The notes: generated from the letters alone by a model not told the origin. Shown: positions 1-13,410, counted from the first letter of the stretch. The stretch: 64,000 bases of DNA from Chiridota heheva (GCA_020152595.1 JAIGNY010001587.1:2427501-2491500); one strand, 5' to 3'. Numbers and translations: made by a program.

Positions 1-309
1 TGCACATTCTATATCTTTATTCCACTCTTGAATAATGTACATTTTCAATAGATGATAAGTTTTTTATAGACCTTGCTCCCCAAAAAACTTTTACCCCAAT
101 GGCAAGGCAGACACCGATGCCAAAGTGAGTAGAATAGCTGGAATAGTCGAGCTAAAAATGATGTAAAATAGAAGCTGTAAAACTTAGAGCATAATGAACA
201 GAAGAGATTTAATGACACCATTGTTTCTGATTTACAGGTATATCAATTCTTAAACTGTATATGCAGTGCAAAGGAACCTAAATTTTAGCAGAAACAAACT
301 TTAAATGTC

Positions 310-1200
310 AATTGTTATTTTACTTTAACTTCTAGAATCCCAGGGGGTCCAACGTGACTGCAATTTTTCAGAACTTATTTTTAAAATCAATTTTAACAAC
401 TTTCCTTTTGTTTTCTATCACTAAAAGTTTGGTTTATTTGAATGATAAGACAATAAAATTTTAATAAAAGATTCAAAATTAAAAAAACATTGACATGAAT
501 ATGAAAATTTGCCAATTTTAGGCAAAATTAGGTCTAAATTGCTCCATTTTTTGAGCTTGTATTATTTCTTGTGAGTAATGAAAATGGAAGTAATTTTTTA
601 CATATTTAGATTGTGAAATTTCTTTTCCATTGATAAAAGTCTAAATTTTTTTTAAAGCAAGACATGCAAAAACAATAAAAATAAGCCAAAAATAATCACC
701 GCTGTAATTACTTGCAAAAAACAAAGCCGAGCTTTCGGTGCGGTATTCCGTCCACGTTACAAACTTGTATGCTAACCGCTACACTATGTACTGTATGTTC
801 TAGTGTGTGGATTTGTTTGATACTTAAATTACGGTATGAACAGAGGGTAGTTGCTCTTTTTGTTATCAAATGAAAATATGTGATCTAAGCTTCATGATGG
901 TATTTTTTGCATACGGCAGTTCTATTGTGATCAGGAACTACAATTTTTGTCAAAAATTGGGTCTCAAAAAAGTTAAAAATCATAAAAATTGCAACATTTG
1001 CCAAAAAACATATATTGATGATAGTAGGGGCAATATATTGATGATAGTAGGGGCAGTCAAAATTGGATGCATTGATGTCTTTGACACTTCCTCATGGCTT
1101 CAGGCAAAAGCTAGGTCTGGAAATACAGCAATTTAAATGTTCAAAAATTTACCAAAATTTTTTGGTTTACCTATTTTCAAATAAGATTACTAAAAAATTG
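310..1200. repeat. Dispersed repeat R1, copy 1 (about 0.9 kb)
   Basis: This segment matches 26010-26900 in the same orientation. Shared blocks include the stretch ending in 'aagtttggtt' (near 430 and 26130), the tRNA-like block, and the 'ttgctctttttgttatcaaatg' / 'ttgccttttttttatatatcaaatg' stretch (near 850 and 26450). Neither copy encodes a recognisable protein and the copies are strongly diverged, so the family looks old. It could be a non-autonomous transposon or a composite SINE. No clear termini were found by eye. Confidence 0.6.
725..803 (-). other. tRNA-like (pol III promoter-like) module inside repeat R1
   Basis: Read on the minus strand, an A-box-like TAGTGTAGCGGTTAGCA is followed about 30 bases later by a B-box-like GGACGGAATACC. 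The matching position of the second R1 copy (26310-26392) carries a similar diverged module. It has no intact cloverleaf that I can fold by eye, so it is a tRNA-derived relic rather than a functional tRNA gene. Confidence 0.4.
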
Positions 1201-1555
1201 TCAATATAACCCTCATCAAAGATGTTGATTTATTAAAAGAACTATTTAAGACCTTTCAAATCCTACCATTAATCACTGATTTAACAAAACAAAATAATTT
1301 TTTGAAAAAGTGCTTGTCCAATCGGTCGTGTCGCGACCACATGGGGAGGGTTAAAGCCATAATTGTATTGAAAATAAAGTTCATACAAAATGTATTAGAC
1401 CTACTGAACAGCTGCCACCTTCTTTTTTGAAAAGCCATCATAGCATTCATAAAATAAAGAAGAAATTGAATTTTCAAACATCCCAGAGCAATATGTCTGT
1501 ATTCATTATTCAAACAAGAAGAATTATAGATGCAGTCTCTTTCTGAATTCCTTAA

Positions 1556-2097
1556 AAGATTAGTTCAGTGGTCAAGCAAGTTCATCTTATATGAAAGAGG
1601 ACTTCAAAAAAACAAAATGGTAAAGAAAGCATTCTAAAATCTTAATTTTGTTAAGGAGATATTTAAGTTTGAATTTTGGTATCATTTGTGTAGAAAAGCG
1701 ATTGAAATCAGACTAGTTGTGATGTCATAGCCTCAGATTCCTCAGTCTTTATGTATTCTTTCATATTTTTTCCTGCAATTTTGTGGCTTAAAAACAATGG
1801 GATATGTCAAAGCTTAGTAAAACTGAATCTAGGAAGGGTATTTATAATATACCATCTGTAGAAAGTTTGAGGGAAAATAATTTAAAGTGGAAAAATTAAA
1901 TAAAATTTCTTTAAAATACATAAATGACTGAGAAATTAGGCTGTGACTTAGTCTGATTTCAGTCGTTTCTACAGAAATGATACCAAACTTGAATAACTCC
2001 TTAACGGAATAAGATATTTGAATGCTTTCTTTACTATTTTGTTTTTTTGAAGTCTTCTTTCATATAAGATAGACTTGCTTGCCCACTGAACTAATCC
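1556..2097. mobile_element. TTAA-type inverted-repeat MITE, family A, full copy
   Basis: The left arm (about 1556-1740) reads AGATTAGTTCAGTGG, then AGAGGACTTC and 'ttaaggagatatt'. The right arm (about 1950-2097) is its reverse complement and ends CCACTGAACTAATCCTT. The arms are about 150-180 bp long and the middle is noncoding. The left flank is TTAA; the right counterpart is eroded to TTCG. TTAA targets are typical of piggyBac-type transposases, so this is probably a non-autonomous piggyBac-like element. Other copies lie at 15612-15888 (half), 20041-20110 (end fragment) and 21874-22443 (full). Confidence 0.75.
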
Positions 2098-3639
2098 TTC
2101 GAAGAACATTGCTTAAAGTACAACTGTCTCACAGCAGACAATATACAGTATTTGAGTGAAATTTGATCTCACAGCTCATTTAATCGAGGGAAGAATATTT
2201 ACTGTTAATGTGTGCACATATCATTTCTCAAGATCTTTTTTATGTATTTGAAGTGGTATATTGATATGTGTTCTCAGAATACACTGGCCAATTATTATAC
2301 AATTCTGCCATTTGAATGAAGCAGTGTAATACAACCTCCTTCAGAAGTCATTAGGAAAAACTCAAGTGAATTGTTAAGATTATTTCCCTTAAATTGGGTC
2401 TTGAAGAAAATTAACCACACAATTAATGATACAAATGTGAGTTTATATTACTCCCAAGCCACATCGCCAGAAATTTGAAAGGGGGAAGGGGGGGTTTGTT
2501 TTTGTATAAAGGGCAAAAAATCTTAAAATTCTGGGTGCTTATTAATTTTGTAAGATTTGAAAAGGGCACTTTTTCAATAAACAGGAATGGGGAAGGGGGT
2601 TCAGGAAATGAAGGGGGTTCATTTTTTGCATGAAATGGCAAGTTTTTATGTCTTTTAAACCTTAAAAATCCCGGTGCTTATTTTATTTATAGATTTCAAA
2701 AGGGCACTTTCTCAACAAAAGGGCACTTTCTTAACAAAAGGGCACTTTCTCAACAAAAGGGGTTTGTCACTCAGATGAACCCTCCACCCCCTCCCCCAAG
2801 CCTGCTCACAAAAGGGAATTAAAGAGGGAATCTTGTCTCAAGAAAATTGCTTGATACGTATGTGACCAGTGAATCTGATACGTACTAAAGTGACATCACT
2901 TCCATGGTGGTTATTAATTGGCTTGTCAATACTTGTGTGACTAATTCAACAATCAAACCAATCTACACAACATGATAACTTGCTGGAGCTCTGATCATAA
3001 CATAGCAGCATCATTTTCAATTTCATACTGGCTTTATACTTGTACATACCGGAGGCCTAAAAATGGAAATCTAACAATAATCTGATCAAAATCCATACAA
3101 ATCTGATAAACATTTCTACAAAGAGGTGATGCAAATATGCAAGCCTTCATCATAATTTTGATATATAGAGTATGAAAAATAGGAATATGCATGTTGTTAG
3201 TTTAAACAAGTTGCAACATTATGCTGAACGATTGTGAGACCCTCACATCGCCATCATTTTGACAGTGTCAGTACAGCCAACAAGTGGAGTAAAGTGGTGC
3301 ATTCCCCCGGGCCTGGGGTCTTATGGGTGCACATTCAAATTATAGCTTTTACATGCAGTCTGTGTAATCAACTTTGGCTGATCAAAGAGAACCATATTTT
3401 CAATACACTCCCAGGCCTGTCTGTATTGGCTCCCTTGGATCATGTCTCAATGATTTGTTGATACCAAGATCTTGTTTTTCTTCAATCAGGCACATCTCAA
3501 AGCTAAATCAATGTTGCATACATGTAGGAAGCTATTTTGAAGTGAGGGCGAAGTGGTTGATAAAGATTAGTTTTTTGGGGGACGATATTATTTGCTTGTT
3601 AGTGCAAATCCGAGTACCTGGCATGAATTTCGACCGTGG
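2098..3639. other. No gene seen; short G-rich and 19-bp tandem tract
   Basis: Noncoding AT-rich sequence. At 2475-2800 there are G-rich tracts, and about four tandem copies of AAAGGGCACTTTCTCAACA lie at 2695-2765. AAAGGGCACTTT also appears at 2560-2575. Two overlapping short open frames at 3234-3646 show no recognisable domain and are treated as chance. Confidence 0.6.
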
Positions 3640-3705
3640 GATTTAGGGCCCCTGGTGGGGTCCATGGAGAAACCCCAGTGGGGTCCAGAGGGCAAAGCCC
3701 TGGAA
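3640..3705. repeat. Short GC-rich repeat, GGGGTCC type
   Basis: The stretch 'gggcccctggtggggtcc' and the following 'gggcaaagccctgg' resemble the reverse complement of 61630-61690 inside the hAT-like element at 59565-61826. It contrasts with the AT-rich surroundings. Probably a fragment of an old transposon end. Confidence 0.4.
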
Positions 3706-3720
3706 GATGCTCAATTTTAA

Positions 3721-4274
3721 GGGAATATTCTCATGGTTTTTGTAAAAAGTATTTCAAAGTGCATACTTTTAGAGCCAACTTGGTACAAAAATTAGGTTGA
3801 TATCATATTCCACTCTGGAGATATGGATTTTAAAGATTTCCCAATTGCATTTTAAAGTTTTTGTACAGTATGATGAATTCGTGTTTAATGTCATAGGAGG
3901 CAATTCCATTGCAAATGTTTATGTATTTCTTTGAATGTTATTTGGTTGATTCTGTAGAAACAATTTTTCAAAAGTTATTGAAGTAGGGTATATATGGCAA
4001 TATATATAAATGCCTAACTTTCATCAATTTATTTTTCTAGCAGATTTTACTATTAAAAAAGGATAGATTTTAATGAAATACATAAACTTTGTGGGAGAAT
4101 GTGTTGCTGTGATGTCATACTGAGCCTTTTCCTATTCGTTTTCAGCATTTTTGTGAACCTTAAAATTTGAATAACTCCTGGTAGGAATAACATATCAACA
4201 TGATTTGTGTACTAAATTGTTTCTAAAATATTTCTTTTCTTATGAAAGGTTATACAAAACATGGGAATATTCCT
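3721..4274. mobile_element. TTAA-flanked MITE, family B
   Basis: The left end GGGAATATTCTCATGG is preceded by TTAA (3717-3720). The right end is CCATG-like 'acatgggaatattcct', its inverted complement, followed by TTAA (4275-4278). About 554 bp with no ORF. The TTAA duplication and inverted ends suggest a non-autonomous piggyBac-like element; the ends have diverged slightly. Confidence 0.7.
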
Positions 4275-4278
4275 TTAA

Positions 4279-5607
4279 CATTTTCTAGTGCTATTTTTGT
4301 GCATAAGACTCAGTTAGCAAGAATTTTGAGGACCATAAATGTTTTCTTGTCCAGAAAAAAGCCACAATGTTTAATACAGTGACCACTCCAGGATTGATGT
4401 CCATTGGTAGAGGAAGGCAAGTGTTTGTAAAAAATCTAACAGCATGTATGGAATCTTTCGAGTCAACTGGTGAAGGAATATTTTCAAAAATTGGGAGATA
4501 GTGAGTGGCCTGGAGTCTAGTTAAAGAAATCCTATAGGGGTGAAGTCCTAATAGAGGACCAGGGGATGAAGTCCCTATGATTTCCTTAATTTTAGCATAT
4601 TATAAGATAATTCTTGACATTTTAGACTCTGCTAGAAGCAATTAAGAAACCCACCACAAATAGTCAGTTTGGATGCACTGAACTAAAAATCTATAGCCAG
4701 AATTATTCATCATGGAAAGACATTCCAAGTACTCATATGAAAATCCTTTATCCAACTGAATTTGATTGTGCCAAAAATTAGAAACTTAAGTCTGTGAAAA
4801 TCTTAATAGAACAAAACAGTTATTAATTAGTATTTTGTTCCCTTTTAATTTCCCTCTTTTAATTTCCTCCTTCCTTTTAGATTAGGAAATAATCAACCAT
4901 CCTGTAACAAAACATTCCTATCAACAATTAATTTATGTATTTCATTAGGTTTAATTTTCACTGTAAATATAGTCAAATATTAAACCAAAATAATAATTAC
5001 AATTCCCAACATGATGCAAATATCATAATAAGGTTGGAGAGACTGCAGTGGTACACAGCCATTCCAAATAGCAATTTACATTTATGAAAAGGAAGAGAAG
5101 CACACAATAATCTTTGCCTAACAATTAAAAAAAGACGAGTACAGCTATATTTTTCTTGCAATTTTTGGCACAAAATGTGAATATGGAATTATCACATGCA
5201 GGAAATGGAACTCATATTAATTAACCAGGGAGCTGTTACTTTGTCAAAGCTGCCATCTTTTTGTGTTAGGAAAATAGATAACAATCTACAACTAGCTCAC
5301 ATGATTCGCTAAGGCAAATAAGTTTGAAACTTCAGTGTTTCCGAAAAAGAAATTTACCAAAGTGTTAAAGTCTATATTTAGTCTCTTGGGGATATTGACC
5401 TACAGGCAAAAAGGTTAAAATACAAAAGATTCGAGTCCCTGGATGTATCAAGAGTTTTGCATCTTTATAACTTAACGAAAAGTCCTCCAGATCAGGTTGT
5501 CATCGTTTGATCTTCTTATTTTCAAAGAGCCTGCATAGAAAATTGATTATACTAATGGAATTACTGAGTATTCCTGTGGCCAAACTTGTGCATTTCACAC
5601 AGAAACA
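4279..5607. other. No gene seen; contains a fragment of dispersed repeat C
   Basis: AT-rich noncoding sequence. Positions 4617-4728 ('agactctgctagaagcaatt', then 'ggatgcactgaact' and 'ttattcatcatgg') match the two ends of the longer copy at 14762-15050, with the middle missing. A third partial copy is at 20125-20290. Confidence 0.55.
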
Positions 5608-5785
5608 GATCTCTGTGGTGTAGTGGTTAGTGCTTTGGTCCTCATATCCAGGGTTCGTATCCCAGTGGGTCTGCAACCAGTGAGTTCACAACTGGTTATC
5701 AAAAGCCATGGCCATCTTGATAAAATGTCCAGCACTGGATGCATTTGGGACATTAAACCTTGTTATGCTATGCTATGCTAAATAG
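5608..5785 (+). mobile_element. tRNA-derived SINE (SINE-1), full-length
   Basis: A pol III A box (TAGTGGTTAGTGC at 5621-5633) and B box (GGGTTCGTATCC from 5651) have tRNA-like spacing. They are followed by a tRNA-unrelated body ('ccagtgagttcacaactgg', 'gtccagcactggatgc', 'acattaaacc') and a 3' tail of repeated TATGC (5763-5781). A truncated minus-strand copy with the same body and tail is at 35360-35478. SINEs encode no protein and rely on a partner LINE for mobility. Confidence 0.8.
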
Positions 5786-6010
5786 AATACTTTGATACCA
5801 TGCTCCATTAAAGGAGACTGAATTGCAAAGATTTTGCAAATATTAATGAAAGCAATGCACATGAATAGCTGCTTATTTATAATTCATTTCAGTCATAATA
5901 CCTCCTCTCCATATCATCTGGTACTTTTGCTTATCAAGTTCATTTTGCTTTTTGAAGCACAATTGAACAAAACCATACCATTGAGCAAAGGGGCCAATTT
6001 CTCCTAAATA
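5786..6010. other. No feature seen
   Basis: AT-rich noncoding sequence without recognisable coding or repeat structure. Confidence 0.5.
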
Positions 6011-6464
6011 TGCTAATCATTGTTTTTTAAACAAAAAACCAACATGGTTGATTTATATGTATAATGAAAAGGATCATGTTTACTTTTGCACCCCCCCCCT
6101 CCCTCCAAACCATGATTTGACCCTCTACCAAAATGTGTGTACAGCAGCTGCCTATTTGCACTTTAAAAGGGCTCCAATGTCCCTGTACTTCAGGTTCATG
6201 TTGTAATACTCTAGCTCACAGATCATTTGTAAATATTTGTAATCATTGTTTTTTTTTTTAAACAAAAACCCAACATGGTTGATTTGTATGTATAATGAAA
6301 AGGATCATGTTTGCTACCCCCCTCCCCCACCCTCCACAACCATGATTTGACCCTCCACTCAAAATTTCTAACAGCAGCTGCCTATTTGTACTTTAAAAAG
6401 GCTCCAATATTCCTGTACTTTAGGTTCATGTTGTAATACTCTAGCTCACAGAATATTTGTAAAT
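6011..6464 (+). repeat. Tandem duplication of an about 230-bp unit
   Basis: Positions 6011-6236 and 6241-6464 are two diverged direct copies. Both carry 'aacatggttgattt', 'tataatgaaaaggatcatg', a C-rich tract, 'accatgatttgaccctc', 'cagcagctgcctattt' and 'gttgtaatactctagctc'. The C-rich tract varies in length between copies. Confidence 0.8.
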
Positions 6465-7333
6465 GAAAAATGTTGAAAATGCAGTTGCTATCAGACTTAC
6501 TGGAAACTTAATTTGAATACATGAATGCATAACATACGCACCTGAACACCACAATATGCACATAGTTGGAAGCAATATTTAAAAGGCTGAAGTGCACATC
6601 AGCTATATATAGTGCAGCCTCAAAAATTCAAAATTGATTTCAAATGAATATGCTTGCTTTCATGTTTTTCCATTTCCTTTTTTTAACCAAAAAGAAGTCA
6701 TTCATCACAATTAACCTTGGAAAATCCACACCTTGGATGTTCCTTCCAAAGGGTAATGACTCTATAACTTGTTTTGTAGTCTTTTCTTCCTATCCGTTTT
6801 GATATATTTCACTTATTTCAGTCGTATTTTTCTAAATGTTTACCTTCAAAGTAATCAGGCATAAATTTTTATATATCTAATACATCTTATATTTGTTGAT
6901 GTATTGAGGTATATTGATCTATTTGGCTTTTAAAAACATAAGACTGCGTGATTCAACAAGAATTGACGATCCTTCTGTCAAATTTAACTTGTGAAAATAT
7001 CAGGCGGTAATTGCTTGCATGCATGCATTAAAGAGTAATTATCATCTTTCTTTCTGATTAAACAAAATGCTTTTGAAATGCTTTACTGTATATTGTTGTT
7101 TTTGATGAGCAGGTTTTTGTCATGACATGTACATGTGAAATTAACGTGCACTTCATACTTCAAGATCAATTTTTTACATGGAATCCATACTGCTTTCAGG
7201 TAAATGGAGTCCATGGCTACAATCAATTGTGATTTATACAAGTCCGAGCAATTCCTCGAAATCGGTGATCTTTTATCTTCGTCGAAATCGGCGAATATCT
7301 ATGCTAATCATATTCGTTCGTGCAGCTTGGCTG
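6465..7333. other. No gene seen
   Basis: AT-rich noncoding sequence with a short GCATGCATGCAT run near 7016. The small open frames near 7204-7643 cross the left end of the next element and resemble no known protein. Confidence 0.5.
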
Positions 7334-10300
7334 TAAGGGTCCACGTCATTAAGGCTTTATGCGACCGTCACCCGACCGACAGGCGATCGTCGCGGGCGGA
7401 GGCCGACTGAAAATAGCACAGAGTTGCCTATTGAATCAATGTCAACACAAAAACGAAAGCGCCCACGCATTCACTCTTAGTTTGTATGCACTGAGTGCAC
7501 TGTACAATGTGTGTGTGAGCTTTCTGTGTTTATCTCGGTATGAATGGGGATTAACTCGTGAAAGTTCAACAGAAGATAATCTCTTTTGTTTGCCCATGTT
7601 GGGGAAATTATTGATTTGTTTTGAATTCGACTTTGTGAAGTGAAAAGTGGGTATATCATGTTACAAGTTCAGTGCGATGGTTGTCTTAAAACAGTGTACA
7701 GCAGGCCCTACATTAAAATTGTTTTCCAGGATTTGATGAATTGCTTTAAAAATAAACATATTGATCGTTGCTGATTTTGAACTTCTTCACTTTCTTATTT
7801 TATAATTCCAACAGATAGATCATCGTCTTAATCAATGTAAATAGGCTATTTCTTTTTCTTCTTCTTCATAGAGCATTAATATATTTTTAAAAGCATTTCT
7901 TGTGTTCTCATACCAAAGGTAATTGGAAAAATAAATTAGGTCCTAGTTTGTGTTGTGTCTTTTCTTTCCACAAAGTTTACAGGTTTAGACCTATTTTAAT
8001 TCAAAAAAAGAAAAAAAAGAAGCTAGACTTGATCAAACCCTGAAAAATAAAAACGTTAAAAATGTTTCTAGTTCATATCATAGCCCTTAGGGCCTAATAA
8101 ACTTCACACGGAGTGGCGAAATATAGCACCCGTTTTCACCGTAAAGCTTTCATTACTATAGCCCAGGCTTATATTGAATTTTTGAAACCGACATATACTG
8201 ACATAGGAGAGCAGGGGTTGGGGGTATTTCAAAAATATTCATATGCTTCCATAATATTTAAACAAAAATGTTGTAATCTTCCCTTTATCTTCACCTGTGT
8301 AGGCAAATGTTCAAGATATCTCTGGTGACCCTCCCAGTGACGGGCAAGGGGAAATCTCCCCCCCCCCACCCCTGCGAAAATGTTGTAAGGTCACAAATTT
8401 ATCACACACAAAATGAACATACGGGGAAAAAAGTGGAATTACATCGCACCCATTTTTTGACGAAATTATCAACGATACTACGCATGCACTGGAACGTAAA
8501 TGAAATGCCCCTGGCAACTTTCCAAACGTTACTATATCAGCGCACCCTGAAAATTTGTGAAGAGGTCTAAAATATCCATACGCTTCTGAAAATAAAGGTA
8601 CAGCTAACTCCGTCTTTTTCATGACAGTTTCCTTTGTTTTAATATAATTCCTGTGTTAATAAATAACGGTGATAAAATATATTTACTCGTTGTTGAGAAT
8701 ATAAATGATTTGATACGAAATTGCGGGTTCAATTGGTAATTGTGATCAATCTAAACAGATTTATTTATTACTGTGCAATGTTTATCAACCGCATTACGAA
8801 ACTACCAATACCACCAGGTAATCATCAATTGCGAGCAGTGACCTAGATCAGGAAGCTATTACTTTGACAACAGTCCCTGCCTATATTCCGTAATATGAGA
8901 CGTGCTCCGCTTGAAACAAACAATATTCTTCCATCAAGTGATATTCTTTGTATAAACACGTGGCCGCTAACATGTCGAAGTTAAGCGCCCCACGTGTTTT
9001 TTTGATATAGGGCCCCATTTGCGTAGAAGAAAAAATCAAACTGAAAACAATTAAATTATAGTTTTGATTGTTTGTCATCTAAAACCACTAAAATATTATT
9101 GTTAAATTAAAATGAATAAGAACCCAATCACTTGCGTAAAAACTGTTTTCTTGTTATACTTAACTACCCAGGCGTACTACATTATATTAAGCAACACTAT
9201 TAAGTCAGAGTTATATCGGGACAAATTTCGTTCTGACCAAAGCTTCTACCCAAATGTTTGATAGTATATTAGATTGTGAATACCAAACCACGCCTTCTTA
9301 TGCACTTTAGATAATATCAGCTGATAATGTTCCCAAAGATAATATAATTTTGAATTGTTCTCTTTTGAATGAAAACATAAGCATTCCCGCGATACATAAC
9401 AAAAATGGAGTTACACCACTCCCACCCACCCCTCCCACCCACCCCTCCCCTTCCTTTGCATTCCTGTGATAAGGAAATTTATTAAGGATATCCTCCCTGA
9501 AACTGGCATTTATAAACCCCAAGGCTTTTTACATCTTTCAGATATTACCCCTGTCCCGTTAATAGACTTCACACCAAACATGCATCAAACACATCTTTTG
9601 AATGAAAATATTAGGCATTCCCCGCGATACAGAAAGAAAGTGAAGTTACACGACCCCCATCCTCCCTTTTTGCTTTCCCGTGTTAATGCAATTTATTAAC
9701 GGATATTCCCTCCCGAGACTAACATTTACTAACCCTTTGATCTTTCGGATATTACCCCCCCCCCTCCCTTTTCTCCTCCCTCCTGTTAATTTACTTCACA
9801 CCAAACATTTCTTTTAAATTAAAACATTAAGCATTTCTCCCGCAATGTAATGGAAATTTCCCATGTCATGCAAGCGTGAATGAATCAAATCGAGGTATGC
9901 GATATTATTAATGGTTTTAAATATTCATACGCTTCCATATAGGCTTTGGGACCCAGGGTGACGATAACTTTATAAGTTATTACAATCTTAAGGCGATGTT
10001 TGCTTTCTTGTTATACTCATAGAGAATAAGAATCATTTGATATTTAATACTTGCTTCTACCGTTCAAATATTGGCAATTTCAAAGGGACATGATTAACGA
10101 GCAATGTCATTACCGCAGTACGCATTGTGTATCGCCACGTGGTAATTAGCATACCTGACCGTAAGATATATAACTAACCTACATTGCGTAATATAAGACC
10201 AGCTCCCACCTGTACCTAAAACTTATATTCATACACAAAGTGATACGTTCCTTGTGTACTTGATACCCTGGGATTCATTCCATCGACGATGCGCCGCTTG

Positions 10301-13300
10301 TTTCAATGTGTTCAGGTATTAGAAATAGTATGCACTTTATGACTGAAAACAGTCAGAATTATCATTGTTTTAATTGCTTTTGTTCCCAAAACGTTGAAAT
10401 TTCGTTATTTTTAGATTACAATACATATAAACACCATTCGCTCTTGAGAAAATATGCTTTTGGTGTAAAATTTTCTGGGACTAAATTATATCAAACAATA
10501 ACATTATCCGTAACTCATTATCTGAGAAAACTTTCGACTTGGCCCAGATTTTTGTTAGCTTATGATACATAGAGAATACCAAGCACCCCCCCCTCCCTTC
10601 CTCGACCTTAATTGTGTTACAAGGTACAAGATTTTAAGATAATAATTTTGTTGGCAAACCAGAACTAAGTTTTTGTAATCCGATTACGACTGTGTAAGCT
10701 AGGCAATTGTTTACCATTATTTGCTGTGTTTTTCTGTATAGAGTGAATATTTCTATAAGAACATTACTGGAAGTACAGTAGGCCTATCTTGTACTTTAAA
10801 TTTCTGACTTAAGTGACTCATCCCACCTAACTTTCGGTAGAAACATTCCGCTTTGACAATACCAGTGAGAGAAAGGACCTGAACACTCAAATTCTTACTG
10901 GCGCAGATCACGAGGGCTAGGGAATGATCACCCCCTCCCCTTCCTCCTTCTCTCTCTTTCCTCCTTCATACCTTCATATTACATTTGCAAATTCTGTACG
11001 AATTTACTAGTGAGTAGTTATTTCGATGTTGGGAAATTTCACAAACTTAATGTAGGCCTATTACGGATTTATAAAGTGATTTTTTTTTTTTTCATAAGTA
11101 ATGATAGGTTTCCATAGAATTATCAATATTTCAGAAGGATTTCGAAATCAATTGCTTATTAGAGAAGGAAAATGGGTGGGGTTTATTTCCTTTAAAATAA
11201 ATTTCTTGTGTGAAGAAAACGTGTTTGTTTATGGCTGAATGGGAGTCATTCTGTACAAGTAACTAGAACAGTAGAAGATGATAAAAAGGTCATGTAAGAG
11301 TATTTTTTTATGGGGAATTTATTGTTTACAATATTCTCACTGACCCATTTACAGTTTTCATTTAAACCCCAAGTCGTACCCTTAACATTTCACAATCGCT
11401 CCTTCAATTGCCGAGTCTAAAAATTCAGGCTCATGTATGATGTAGTATTACATAATGAGCAAGTCCTCGACGTGTTTGATTTACTTACACTAATACCCAA
11501 AACTTTCTTTTGCGTTGAAACACGTGTTAATTTATCCAGTCAGCTCAGTGAAAAAAAGACGATCTACTTTTACTTCGGCCTGATTCCACTGTGACTTTAA
11601 CAGTTGAGGAGTATGTAAAAAGAATAAAGAGGTATAAACATTGTAAATACTGATTTATCATCATTGATGCATATCATTGGAAACAGCGAAGAGCACATTT
11701 TGCATAGAAGAAAGTGTTTCATTAAGACTGATAAATACTAAATTTGAAGGGTAATTTACGGGATGATTTCGTGATCGTTATATTCATGACTGAATTAAGC
11801 ACAAAATAATAACTTTTACGTCTTACAAAACTTGTAGAGCCTCAAGTTGCATTTTCTCTCACAATGTTTGCAACTTATTTACTCGCAATCTGAAATGATG
11901 AGTTGTTAAATGGAGGGAGGAGGTGGGGGAGGGGGACGGGGTGCCACCCACTCTTGGAATAAACTGCAAGCCCTGTCTCCTGATTTGTATTGATACTACA
12001 AAACAATATTTTTTGTAAATGTGACGGGCCGCATAGGCGGATTTTTGGGGAAATGTTCCAACCTATTTTCTCCATATTTATATCTTCTGTATTGTGGTAT
12101 ATGTTTTGTATCTTCGTGCAATTTCAATACCCTCTCCCGCCCCTTCTCCCCCTCCCTGTACCCCTTTTTCCCCTCCCACACACACACAAACATACACTTT
12201 CGGTGGGTTAGTGCAGTGGCGGCGCTAGGATTTTGGTCATATGGAGCAAGAGTGGCAATTTGGTCTCATGGGGGAGCAAAACGTATATATAAGATAGCTT
12301 TAAACAATTTTCTGGCGGGGAAATGGGGAGGAAGCGATCTCGTGGGGAAGGGGATGCCCCTCTCCTCGAGTGCCGCGCCAGGTAAAGTGATGATCATACA
12401 GCAATTGCAATTCCTCCCGAATTATTTTGAAACAATTAAACTTTCAGTTATTTTGATTAGCGAAACGTAAGTAGCATTGACTTAGATAAGACTGACAAAA
12501 GAACAAACATATTATATCACTCCCTTCTTTCGCAATACATTACTTCAATGCAAAAGATCACGCGACGTAAGATATATGAACCCTGGGAATAAATGTTTTC
12601 AGCACTACGGGTGGAACCGTGGGTTTGAAGGAACCTGTATTTCTAAGGGCAGCTTCTGTTTAGTTGATTTAAGTCGGAATATCAAGAGTATACTGTACAT
12701 TTGATTTTAAGTAAAAGATATAATTTTGTTTAAAAGTTTTAATGCAAACCAAACTGTTGTAAACTGAATGAAAGTATTGTAAACACCACATCTGTTCCTT
12801 GTCTGTATGCGACAAAGTAGGCCCAAAGAGTGATTATACAGAACGTAGATGCAAAGGACAGTGGAGGTAAAATACGACACAAAGTTTTCATTTCAAAGTC
12901 AAAACAACACTTTTGAAGTTCGAATGCATGTGTATTTTTTCAGGTAAGATACATTATATTTCGTGAATCTGTATTTCTCCCGCGATAAACATACTTACAG
13001 TATCATACAGTGATTTACCATGCATGAACTATAGCACTAAGTTAGTACAAGATTGCTGGCAGAGAGTTAATACATGAATCCACCGGCCATGCTGTCCATT
13101 GTTGAAAAGGAAAACATTGAATGGTATTTACTTCTTTGAAAACAAAATCAATAAAATCCGCAGTGGACGAACTTCTTTTCAAGGTCTTTGTCATGATGAA
13201 AAGTTCATTGACACATCTAATCACTGAGGCCTATCATTTCACGTGTATGTACAGTGAAGCTTAGCGTGAAGTGTATGGCATTTGAACTTGTCTGTTGTTG

Positions 13301-13410
13301 TGTTGGAAAACATAACAAGTTGTGCGTCGCGCTTGTGGTGTTTGGTTGTCGGCGACGGTCGGCCTCCGTCATTTAATCGACCCATAGAGCCTTTGTGACG
13401 TGGACCCTAA
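7334..13410. mobile_element. Putative 6.1 kb TIR transposon without recognisable transposase
   Basis: The left end (7337-7361) begins GGGTCCACGTCATTAAGGC. The right end (13384-13408), reverse-complemented, begins GGGTCCACGTCACAAAGGC. About 22 of the first 25 positions agree. Farther in, both ends carry CGGAGGCCGAC (7397 and about 13361 inverted). No matching target duplication is obvious. The interior has no long ORF, only degenerate repeats, C-rich tracts and diverged internal duplications (8760-8890 resembles 10060-10200). Either a large non-autonomous element or one whose transposase has decayed. The superfamily is not determined. Confidence 0.55.
9340..9875 (+). repeat. Degenerate tandem repeat, about 225-240-bp unit, inside the 6.1 kb element
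   Basis: Units begin near 9362, 9595 and 9812. Each carries a 'cttttgaatgaaaa' or similar motif, 'aagcattcccgcgata' or similar, a C-rich tract, 'aatttattaaggatatcctccc' or similar, a 'ttcagatattacccc' type stretch and 'acttcacaccaaaca'. The third unit is incomplete. No coding potential. Confidence 0.65.

Noticed and set aside
12213-12375. CAGTGGCGGCGCTAGG at 12214 and GTGCCGCGCCAGG at 12371, resembling hAT-type ends
   Set aside because: The right piece is not a proper inverted complement of the left and no 8-bp duplication is visible.
12021-12470. 149-codon plus-strand frame
   Set aside because: Low-complexity Pro/Ser/Phe sequence over a C-rich tract, overlapped by other frames, with no recognisable domain.
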